6,488 nucleotides of DNA, from assembly GCA_000715855.1 (NCBI GenBank), contig KL571372.1, positions 6,714-13,201 of the forward strand. Direction: 5' to 3'. Positions 1 through 5,452 of this stretch are shown piece by piece (positions within the stretch are counted from its first letter, which is position 1; every line of letters begins with the position of its first letter). This stretch comes from Actinoplanes liguriensis. GTDB taxonomy: Bacteria > Actinomycetota > Actinomycetes > Mycobacteriales > Micromonosporaceae. The notes under the pieces are model-generated. The model saw only the letters and a program-made list of their open reading frames with translations, had not been told where the DNA came from and did no database searches. A program made the translations under genes and the position numbers.

Positions 1-16
1 TGTGTATAAGAGACAG
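1..16. other. Residual Tn5 mosaic-end (tagmentation adapter) sequence
   Basis: The first 16 bases, TGTGTATAAGAGACAG, are identical to the last 16 bases of the 19-bp Tn5 mosaic end used in tagmentation-based sequencing libraries. They sit at the extreme edge of the window and interrupt a ketosynthase reading frame. The composition is AT-rich, unlike everything else here. The simplest reading is untrimmed adapter at a contig end. Genuine sequence starts at about position 17. Confidence 0.95.
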
Positions 17-317
17 CCTCCCAGGCGGTCTCCATCAGCAACCGTTGCTGCGGATCCATGTAGGCCGCCTCGCGCGGCGCGATGTTGAAGAAACCGGCGT
101 CGAACTCGTCGATGCCGTCCAGGAAGCCGCCCCATCGGGTGACGATCCGGCCCGGCGTGGCCGGTTCCGGGTCGTACACGGCGTCGATGTCGAACCGGCT
201 GGGCGGCACCTCGGCGACGGCATCGCCCCCTTCGCACATCAGCTTCCAGAATTCCGCCACGCCACGTGCCCGCGGAAACCGGCAGCCCATACCGACGATG
301 GCAATGGGAAACGGCAT
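17..317 (-). CDS. Type I polyketide synthase, N-terminal ketosynthase fragment (3' end missing)
   Basis: Only the first 100 codons are present; the gene runs leftward off the window and is cut by adapter sequence. The protein begins MPFPIAIVGMGCRFPRA, the classic start of a type I PKS ketosynthase. It then shows FW at 23-24, RWGGF at 61-65, DEFDAGFF at 70-77, PREA at 81-84 and MDPQQRLLMETAWE at 87-100, all hallmarks of the KS N-terminal half. The active-site Cys and the two His lie beyond the break, so activity cannot be judged. Only four residues precede IAIVGM, so there is no coiled-coil docking domain. That argues for a stand-alone or iterative synthase, or a first protein, rather than a downstream subunit of a modular assembly line. 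The ATG start has a GAGGTGG ribosome binding site 5 nt upstream. The KSIII-like gene ends 29 bp upstream on the same strand, so the two are probably co-transcribed. The domain family is certain; the product type (orsellinate/6-MSA-like) is inference from the neighbours. Confidence 0.92.
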
Positions 318-322
318 CTCGC

Positions 323-329
323 CCACCTC
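323..329 (-). promoter_or_regulatory. Ribosome binding site of the PKS gene
   Basis: GAGGTGG on the minus strand lies 5 nt before the ATG at 317. It fixes the PKS start and lies inside the 29-bp gap after the KSIII-like stop codon, leaving little room for a separate promoter. Confidence 0.7.
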
Positions 330-346
330 TCAGGTAGCTGTCGTTG

Positions 347-1384
347 TCAGTCGGTGAGCCAGGACGGGCGATCGACGACGGTGATCACCGCGCTGGTGAC
401 CGCGTAGCCCGGCGCGCCACCGGTCAGCAGGATGTGATCGCCCGGGCCGACCTGCCCGGTGGTGAGCAGATGGTCGAGCGAGACGACCTGGTCGCTCGCT
501 CCCAGGTGGCCGTACTGCCGGCCGAAGTCCCAGCAGGACCTATCGAGCGGCAGACCCAGCGGCCGCATGACCATGTACTCGACCACGTGCCGCGCCAGGT
601 TGACGTAGATGACCCGCGCCAGCTCCGGCGCCGTGACACCGGCCTCGTCGAGCGAGGCGTTGATGACCTCGAGCTGTGACTTGGCGATCAGCGCCGAGGT
701 GTCGGCGAAGGGACGGTTGGACGCCTCGGCGAAGTCCAGCATCATCGCGGTGGCCTCGATCGGCCGGCGTACCGCGGGCTCGAAGAGCGACTCCCGGCCG
801 CGGTGCATGCCCTCCAGCTCGGCCACGAACATCGAGTTGACCGCGCGTACCTCGGCGAAGCCGCCCCGTTTGCTCAGCATCAGCGCGCTCGCCCCGTCGG
901 ACAGCACCACGCCCGGGCCGCCGCCGCGCCAGCGGTCGACGATCGGCGAGTTCGCGGTCCCCGACGCGGTGATCAGCGCCGTCCGGCAGTCATCGGTGAC
1001 GGCGAAGCGACCCGCGGCCACCTCGATGCCGGCCAGCAGCCCGTTGCAGCCCTGCCGGATCTCGAGCGCGGGAATGTTGCCGCAGCCCAGCTCGCGCAGG
1101 AAGTACCCGGCCGGCGACCACATCTCGGGGCCCTGCCACAGGCCACCGGCGTGCACCAGGTAATCGACCTCGGCGGCGGGCTCGCCGGACCGTTCGATCG
1201 CGTGCCGGGCCGCGAGGACAGCCATGTCGGGCACGGACACGTCATCGGAGACCAGTGCTCCGGTGATGCCGCTGTCGAGGAACTCCTCCTCTTCGTAGAG
1301 TCCCAGCTCGACAGCGCGCTCGGCGGCCATCCGTGGCGGCAGGTGGATACCGAGCGAACGCAGGAAGACTCCGTCAAGTTTCAC
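347..1384 (-). CDS. Ketosynthase III (FabH)-like protein, probable PKS-associated acyltransferase
   Basis: This encodes 345 residues from a GTG start, the usual size for a KASIII-fold enzyme. The nucleophile is Cys113 in EIRQGCNGLLAG. The conserved His is His266 in VNLARHVVEYM. The FabH motif GNTSAAS is replaced by GHLGASDQ (residues 292-299), so the FabH Asn is absent; His293 or Asp298 lies nearby. Glycine-rich GVVLSDGASALML (158-170) and the C-terminal LLTGGAPGYAVTSAVI (319-334) are typical fold elements. Cys-His-non-Asn KSIII homologues in polyketide loci (CerJ, ChlB3, AviN, CalO4 types) usually transfer an acyl group to a sugar or a protein-bound partner instead of condensing with malonyl-ACP. 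That function is inferred here; a starter-unit-selecting KSIII is the main alternative. The GTG is preferred because it gives family length and no good in-frame start lies just upstream, but its AAGG ribosome binding site is weak. The reading frame remains open far upstream, antisense to the methyltransferase, which is spurious. It lies just upstream of the PKS on the same strand, likely one operon. Confidence 0.88.
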   Translation of the reverse strand: MKLDGVFLRSLGIHLPPRMAAERAVELGLYEEEEFLDSGITGALVSDDVSVPDMAVLAARHAIERSGEPAAEVDYLVHAGGLWQGPEMWSPAGYFLRELGCGNIPALEIRQGCNGLLAGIEVAAGRFAVTDDCRTALITASGTANSPIVDRWRGGGPGVVLSDGASALMLSKRGGFAEVRAVNSMFVAELEGMHRGRESLFEPAVRRPIEATAMMLDFAEASNRPFADTSALIAKSQLEVINASLDEAGVTAPELARVIYVNLARHVVEYMVMRPLGLPLDRSCWDFGRQYGHLGASDQVVSLDHLLTTGQVGPGDHILLTGGAPGYAVTSAVITVVDRPSWLTD

Positions 1385-1529
1385 GGCATCAGCCTTGAGG
1401 GTCCGCGTCGAGGATGTCTCGAAGCCCGCTGGAGCACCGCGGCCCTGTACCGCACGTCGAGCCGCGCTCCAGGCCGGGTCGGCACCGTCGTGACGTGTCC
1501 GATCACCGTGTCTCCGAGGAGGTTCACCG
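1385..1529. promoter_or_regulatory. Divergent intergenic region between KSIII-like gene and O-methyltransferase
   Basis: This 145-bp gap separates two divergently read genes and must contain their promoters if both are transcribed from here. I find no convincing TAnnnT -10 element on either strand. A short inverted repeat, TCGAG-N5-CTCGA, occupies 1408-1422, about 24 bp upstream of the GTG of the KSIII-like gene, and could be an operator, though such short repeats are common in GC-rich DNA. The methyltransferase ribosome binding site GAGGAGG is at 1516-1522. Confidence 0.45.
1516..1522 (+). promoter_or_regulatory. Ribosome binding site of the O-methyltransferase
   Basis: GAGGAGG with 7-nt spacing to the ATG at 1530 is near-ideal and decides the start. 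Confidence 0.75.
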
Positions 1530-2582
1530 ATGAGCACCGAGCACCCCGAAGCGGACGCGCCCGGGACCGGCGAAGCGCCCTGGTCGTCCAACCTGCTGGC
1601 GATGGCCGACCTGGTCACCCCGATGGCGCTGCGGGTCGCCGCGACCCTGCGGCTGGCCGACCACCTGGCCGAGGGCGTCACCTCGATCGACGCTCTCGCC
1701 GAGCGGACCGGCGCCGACCGGCGGGCGCTGTCGCGCGTGGTGAAGCACCTCGCCGCGCTGAACGTGTTCCACGAGGAGGCGGCCGACGAGTACCGGTTGA
1801 CGCCGCTCGGCGAGCAGTTGCGCTCCGGCGGCTCCGGCTGCGTGCAGTCCTGGCTGGACATCAACGGCGCGATCGGGCGCGCCGACCTGGCCATCGCCCA
1901 CCTTCTCGACACCGTCCGCAGCGGCGAACCGGCCTACCCCCGGGTGTACGGCAGCCAATTCTGGGACGACATGGAGCGCGATCCGGCGCTGTCCGCCACG
2001 TTCGACGAGCAGATGGGCTCGGGCGCCGCGGTCAAGGCGCCGGCCCTGGCGGCGGGCTACCCGTGGGAGAGCGTCCGGCACGTGGCCGACGTGGGTGGCG
2101 GCAACGGCACCCTGCTCATCGGGTTGCTCACCGCGCACCCGCACCTCACCGGCACGCTGATCGACCGGCCCGGCCCGGCCGCCGCGGGCGCGGACGCGTT
2201 CGCCGCCGCCGGGATCGCCGATCGTTGCCGGGCGGTTCCGCAGAGCTTCTTCGACCCGCTGCCGACCGGCGCCGACGTCTACGTCATCTCCGGTGTGCTG
2301 CACGACTGGGACGACGAGCGGGCCACCGAGATCCTGCGCCGGGCGGCGCAGGGCGCGGCGTCCGGCGGCGGCCGGGTCGTCGTGGTCGAGGCACTGATCG
2401 AGCAGACCGGCCGGGCCACCCCGGCCACCGTGATGGACCTGCGCATGCTGGTGTTCCTGACCGGCCGGGGCCGCTCCGCCGACGAGCTGGCGCAGCTGGC
2501 CAAGGCGGCCGGCTTGAGCATGACCACGCGGTACGAGCTGATGCGCCACCACTCGCTGATCGAGTTCGCGGTCGACGCCTGA
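1530..2582 (+). CDS. SAM-dependent O-methyltransferase (plant COMT-like, Methyltransf_2 family)
   Basis: This encodes 350 residues, the normal length for the family. The N-terminal half (about 17-110) is the helical dimerization/winged-helix region, with SIDALAERTGADRRALSRVVKHLAAL at 52-77 resembling a helix-turn-helix fold that in these enzymes shapes the dimer and substrate pocket. The catalytic domain carries SAM motif I DVGGGNGT (187-194), an acidic residue for the SAM ribose at Asp212, and LHDWDDE (257-263) with His258 as the expected general base. DLRMLVFLTGR at 303-313 is the usual C-terminal signature. It most likely methylates a phenolic hydroxyl of an aromatic polyketide, as CalO6/TcmO-type enzymes do; the substrate is not visible from sequence. 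The ATG is supported by a GAGGAGG ribosome binding site 7 nt upstream. It is transcribed away from the KSIII/PKS pair, and a stem-loop follows 14 bp after the stop. C-methylation is possible but less common in this family. Confidence 0.92.
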   Translation: MSTEHPEADAPGTGEAPWSSNLLAMADLVTPMALRVAATLRLADHLAEGVTSIDALAERTGADRRALSRVVKHLAALNVFHEEAADEYRLTPLGEQLRSGGSGCVQSWLDINGAIGRADLAIAHLLDTVRSGEPAYPRVYGSQFWDDMERDPALSATFDEQMGSGAAVKAPALAAGYPWESVRHVADVGGGNGTLLIGLLTAHPHLTGTLIDRPGPAAAGADAFAAAGIADRCRAVPQSFFDPLPTGADVYVISGVLHDWDDERATEILRRAAQGAASGGGRVVVVEALIEQTGRATPATVMDLRMLVFLTGRGRSADELAQLAKAAGLSMTTRYELMRHHSLIEFAVDA

Positions 2583-2596
2583 CCGGGCCGGCGCGA

Positions 2597-2633
2597 CGTG
2601 GGGCGACCGGCATCGAGTTCCGGTCGCCCCGCG
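2597..2633. terminator. Bidirectional stem-loop between convergent genes
   Basis: GGGGCGACCGG (2600-2610) and CCGGTCGCCCC (2620-2630) are perfect inverted repeats around a 9-nt loop. Three more pairs, one of them G-U, extend the stem to about 14 bp at 2597-2633. It lies between the methyltransferase stop (2582) and the reductase stop (2646 side), where both transcripts should end. There is no U-tract on either strand, as is common for actinobacterial terminators, so termination is inferred from position and stem strength. Confidence 0.7.
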
Positions 2634-2645
2634 CCCCGGCGCTGT

Positions 2646-3686
2646 TCAGCGTGCGTGTGCGGCGAGCCGCGAGCCGGCCGTCCCGCCGGCCGGGAACGCC
2701 TCGGTGAGCTCGTCGAGCACCGCGGACGGCACCTCGAGCGCCACGGCGGCGACGTTCTGCGCCAGGTGCTCCGGGCTGCGGGTGCCGGGAATCGGGACGA
2801 TGTCCGCACCGCGCGACAGCAGCCAGGCGAGAACCAGCTGCCCGGCCTCGATCCCGTGCCGCTTCGCCAGCCGCTCGATCACCCCGATCGACTCCCGGTT
2901 ACGGTCGAAGTTGTCGCCTTGGAAGCGCGGGTGGTTGCGGCGGATGTCGCGCGGGCCGAACTGATCCGGTGAGGTCAGGGTGCCGGTGAGGAAGCCTCGG
3001 CCCAGCGGGCCGTGTGCCACCAGGCCGGTACCGAGCTCGCGCGCGACCGGCAGGACCGTCGTCTCGATCTGACGCTCCCACAGGGAGTATTCGCTCTCGA
3101 CCGCGGTTATCGGGTGCACCGAGGCCGCCCGGCGCAGCTGCTCGGCCGTCACCTCGGACACCCCGACGAACCTGATCTTCCCCGCGCCGGCCAGCTCCGC
3201 CAGCGCTCCGACGCTCTCCTCGATGTCGACCTGCGGGTCCACGCGGCCCAGGTAGTACAGGTCGATCCGGTCGACGCCGAGGCGGCGCAACGACGCGTCG
3301 CATGCCGTACGCAGGTATTCGGGTGTGCCGTCGAGCACGGACGGGGGCTTGCCCGGCGCGGGTGCCCGCACCCCGCCACGGGTCGCCAGGATCACGTCGT
3401 CGCGCCGGCCGGCGACGGCCCGCCCGATCAGCTCCTCGTTCCGGCCGTCGCCGTAGAAGTCCGCGGTGTCCAGCAACGTCACGCCGTGGTCGATCGCCCG
3501 GCGCACCACCGCGAGCGAGTCCTTCTCCTCCGCCGGGCCGTACAGTCCGGACAGACCGAGACAGCCCAGGCCCAACGCGGATGTCACCAGTTCGGTGCCC
3601 AACTTGCGAGTCTGCATCCGGCCAGCGTCCACGGCCCGCCTCGAGGACCCGTCGAGGGCCGCCTGACCACCGGCCGGCCAGGACAT
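2646..3686 (-). CDS. Aldo/keto reductase with altered catalytic tetrad
   Basis: The protein is 346 residues from the ATG at 3686, or 323 from an internal ATG at 3617, where similarity to the family would start (MQTRKLGTELVTSALGLGCL). I chose 3686 because GGAGG lies 6 nt upstream, while the internal ATG has no ribosome binding site; the 23-residue extension is not recognisable. Numbering from the internal Met, LLDTADFYGDGRNEELIG (48-65) supplies Asp50 and Tyr55 of the AKR tetrad. The catalytic Lys position reads ATRGG (Arg80 instead of Lys) and the His position reads YYLGRVDP (Gly124 instead of His, where relatives have YYxHRVDP). GKIRFVGVSE (146-155) and the NADP-binding IPGTRSPEHLAQN (276-288) are intact. 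The fold and cofactor binding therefore look preserved, but standard carbonyl reduction is doubtful. The closest type appears to be the AKR11/AKR13-like monomeric oxidoreductases. The protein is probably cytoplasmic. It is convergent with the methyltransferase and divergent from the ABC exporter; any role in the polyketide pathway is unproven. Confidence 0.88.
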   Translation of the reverse strand: MSWPAGGQAALDGSSRRAVDAGRMQTRKLGTELVTSALGLGCLGLSGLYGPAEEKDSLAVVRRAIDHGVTLLDTADFYGDGRNEELIGRAVAGRRDDVILATRGGVRAPAPGKPPSVLDGTPEYLRTACDASLRRLGVDRIDLYYLGRVDPQVDIEESVGALAELAGAGKIRFVGVSEVTAEQLRRAASVHPITAVESEYSLWERQIETTVLPVARELGTGLVAHGPLGRGFLTGTLTSPDQFGPRDIRRNHPRFQGDNFDRNRESIGVIERLAKRHGIEAGQLVLAWLLSRGADIVPIPGTRSPEHLAQNVAAVALEVPSAVLDELTEAFPAGGTAGSRLAAHAR

Positions 3687-3692
3687 TTGTAC

Positions 3693-3708
3693 CCTCCAGG
3701 TCCGGAGG
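3693..3708 (-). promoter_or_regulatory. Hairpin overlapping the reductase Shine-Dalgarno sequence
   Basis: In the minus-strand RNA, CCUCC (3708-3704) can pair with GGAGG (3697-3693) around a 6-nt loop. GGAGG is the ribosome binding site of the ATG at 3686, so the stem would mask it. A 5-bp stem is short, so the effect is a prediction only. Confidence 0.4.
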
Positions 3709-3736
3709 TCTCGCTCTGCCGGCCGGGGTCCCGCCG

Positions 3737-3746
3737 ACCCTAGGGT
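3737..3746. promoter_or_regulatory. Palindromic divergent -10 region (ACCCTAGGGT)
   Basis: The perfect 10-bp palindrome contains TAGGGT on the plus strand (3741-3746) and TAGGGT on the minus strand (3742-3737), both fitting the actinobacterial TAnnnT -10 consensus. On the plus strand only 7 nt (TCGGAGC) separate it from the ATG of the ABC ATPase, the spacing expected for a leaderless transcript, and no usable Shine-Dalgarno is present. On the minus strand it would give the reductase a leader of roughly 40 nt. No clear -35 is seen on either side, so it could also be a regulator site. Confidence 0.5.
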
Positions 3747-3753
3747 TCGGAGC

Positions 3754-4686
3754 ATGACCTCGACTCACGCAGAAGAGATCGTGGTGCGCTTCACCGACGT
3801 GGTGAAGTCCTACGGCCCCGTACGGGCAGTGAACGGCATCAACCTCACCATCCGCCGGGGCGAGTGTGTGGCCCTGCTCGGACCCAACGGCGCGGGCAAG
3901 TCGACCAGCATCGGCCTGATGCTCGGTCTGCTGCTGCCCGACAGCGGACGGATCGAGATCTTCGGCCGTCCTCCGGAGCAGGCGATGCGCTCCGGGCAGG
4001 TCGGCGCGCTGCTGCAGGAGGGCAGCCTGATTCCCCGGGTCACCGTCCGTGAGCTCGTCGGCTTCATCCGCGGCACCTACCCGTCCGCTCCGCCGCTCGA
4101 GGAGACCCTGCGGATAGCCAACCTGGACGACCTGGCCGGGCGCCGCGTCGACAAGCTCTCCGGCGGCCAGTCCCAGCGGGTGCGGTTCGCCATCGCCATG
4201 GCCGGTGGATCCGACCTGGTGGTGCTGGACGAGCCGACGGCCGCGCTCGACGTCGAGTCGCGCCGGCAGCTGTGGACCGCCATGCGCGCCTACGCCGCGC
4301 GGGGCAAGACGATCCTGTTCTCCACGCACTATCTCGAGGAGGCGGACGTCAACGCCGACCGGATCGTCGTGATCGGCGACGGCTCGGTGCTCGCCGAGGG
4401 CACCAGCGACGACATCAAGTCGCTCGTGGCCGATCGCACCGTCAGCATCGTCCTGGGCGCCGACGACCCGGACGAGTTGCGCGCGCTGCCCGGCGTCACC
4501 TCGGTGACCGTCCAGGAGGGCCGCGCCCACATCGCCACCATCGACTCCGACGCGACGGTGCTGGCGCTCGCGGCCCGCGGCGCCGTCCGCGGCCTGCTGG
4601 TCAGCGGCGCCGGGATCGAGGAGGCGTTCGTCGCGCTGACCGAGCGCAACCGTCCGGGACCGGTCCGGGAAGGATCTCACCGCTGA
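3754..4686 (+). CDS. ABC transporter ATP-binding protein (DrrA-like, ABC-2 exporter)
   Basis: This encodes 310 residues, normal for the DrrA/CcmA class. All nucleotide-binding motifs are intact: Walker A GPNGAGKST (43-51), Q-loop Gln88 (LLQEG), signature LSGGQ (135-139), Walker B LVVLDEP with catalytic Glu160, D-loop ALD (164-166), and H-loop His192 (STHYLEEAD). Residues about 225-300 form the extra C-terminal domain seen in DrrA-type ATPases. It powers the adjacent permease at the cytoplasmic face of the membrane, probably exporting a lipid-like or antibiotic compound; the substrate is unknown. The stop overlaps the permease start by 1 nt (TGATG), so translation is coupled. The ATG has no ribosome binding site but stands 7 nt after a TAGGGT -10-like hexamer, suggesting leaderless expression. 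Neighbouring genes suggest a self-resistance or stress-sensing role. Confidence 0.93.
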   Translation: MTSTHAEEIVVRFTDVVKSYGPVRAVNGINLTIRRGECVALLGPNGAGKSTSIGLMLGLLLPDSGRIEIFGRPPEQAMRSGQVGALLQEGSLIPRVTVRELVGFIRGTYPSAPPLEETLRIANLDDLAGRRVDKLSGGQSQRVRFAIAMAGGSDLVVLDEPTAALDVESRRQLWTAMRAYAARGKTILFSTHYLEEADVNADRIVVIGDGSVLAEGTSDDIKSLVADRTVSIVLGADDPDELRALPGVTSVTVQEGRAHIATIDSDATVLALAARGAVRGLLVSGAGIEEAFVALTERNRPGPVREGSHR

Positions 4687-5411
4687 TGTACGCCTACCTG
4701 CGCCTGGAAACTCTCCGCCTGCTCCGTGACGGCGGGTTCATCATCATGAGCCTGGTCATGCCCGTCACCATCTACCTGCTGTTCAGCGCGCTGCTGCTCA
4801 GCGATCATCCGACCAACGACGAGCTGGTGACCAGCATGGTCGGCATGGCCGGCTTCGGCGCGCTCGGCTCGGTGGTCAACTCGTGCGTCGGGGTGGCCGA
4901 GGACAAGGACATCGGCTGGCTCCGGCAGCTGCGGCTGACCCCGCTCAGCCCGGTGGCGGTCGTCGTCGGCCGGGGTCTGTGCGCGATGGGCCTGGTCCTG
5001 CTGCCACTGACCGCCGTCGGGTTGCTCGGCTGGCTGGTCAAGGGAGTGCACCTGGACGCCGCGCACTGGGCCGGCACCTTCCTGCTGATGTGGATCGGCA
5101 TCATCCCGATGATCCTGATCGGGCTCGGCGCCGGTTACCTGCTGTCAGTGCAGAAGGCACACACGTACGGCCTGCTGGGTTATATGGTGCTGTCCGCGAT
5201 CGGTGGTATGTGGGTGACGATCGACCGGCTGCCCGGCTGGGTCCAGCCGGCCTCGAAGATCACCCCCACCTTCCGCTTCGGACAGCTGTCGCGGGACGCG
5301 AGCGCAGGGCACACCCCGGCGATCGCCACGGTCGCCATCCTGGCCGGCTGGGCGGTGATCGGCGCGGCGTTCGCGCTCTACTCCTACCGTCGCAGCGGCC
5401 GCACCGGTTGA
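4686..5411 (+). CDS. ABC-2 type transporter permease
   Basis: The product has 241 residues and about six predicted membrane helices (roughly 18-38, 47-66, 93-117, 129-153, 160-178, 212-232), the ABC-2 membrane topology. After helix 2, AEDKDIGWLRQLRLTPLSP (71-89) is the characteristic cytoplasmic coupling segment of DrrB/YvfS-like permeases. Another family trait is the C-terminal amphipathic region followed by a last helix and a basic tail (YSYRRSGRTG). It pairs with the ATPase just upstream to form a dimeric exporter in the cytoplasmic membrane. The ATG overlaps the upstream stop; AAGGA lies about 12 nt before it, so translation is mostly by coupling. The reading frame stays open upstream through the ATPase gene, but that extension is an antiparallel-frame artefact of high GC. 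The substrate cannot be deduced. Confidence 0.9.
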   Translation: MYAYLRLETLRLLRDGGFIIMSLVMPVTIYLLFSALLLSDHPTNDELVTSMVGMAGFGALGSVVNSCVGVAEDKDIGWLRQLRLTPLSPVAVVVGRGLCAMGLVLLPLTAVGLLGWLVKGVHLDAAHWAGTFLLMWIGIIPMILIGLGAGYLLSVQKAHTYGLLGYMVLSAIGGMWVTIDRLPGWVQPASKITPTFRFGQLSRDASAGHTPAIATVAILAGWAVIGAAFALYSYRRSGRTG

Positions 5412-5418
5412 GCGACCC

Positions 5419-5443
5419 TACAATGAGCACGGCGGAGGGAGGG
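5419..5443 (+). promoter_or_regulatory. Possible internal promoter and tandem ribosome binding site of the kinase gene
   Basis: TACAAT at 5419-5424 matches five of six bases of the -10 consensus in a very GC-rich setting, and a start site near 5431 would place GGAGGGAGGG (5434-5443) at the head of the leader. The second GGAGG is 10 nt from the ATG at 5453. No -35 is evident. An earlier in-frame ATG at 5423 overlaps the -10 and has no ribosome binding site. Confidence 0.4.
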
Positions 5444-5452
5444 CTGCCGGCC

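Noticed and set aside
1..16. Genuine Tn5-type transposon end or insertion
   Set aside because: No transposase, no target duplication and an exact match to the library adapter at the very edge make a biological insertion improbable.
1385..1912. N-terminal extension of the KSIII-like protein to 521 residues
   Set aside because: The extra part is antisense to the methyltransferase, has no family similarity and makes the protein far longer than KASIII enzymes.
803..2707. Very long plus-strand open frame across the KSIII-like and methyltransferase genes
   Set aside because: It is rich in Arg, Gly and Pro with no recognisable domain, and it runs antisense to one clear gene and out of frame with another; it is a high-GC artefact.
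2646..3686. Reductase as a pseudogene
   Set aside because: The frame is uninterrupted, codon use is normal for the region, and fold and cofactor motifs are preserved; only two catalytic positions differ.
2899..4680. 593-residue minus-strand open frame under the ABC ATPase and reductase
   Set aside because: Low-complexity Gly/Arg/Asp-rich translation antisense to an ATPase with every motif intact.
4272..4685. Longer permease starting inside the ATPase gene
   Set aside because: The added residues are an Arg-rich out-of-frame reading of the ATPase; the permease begins naturally at 4686 with stop-start overlap.
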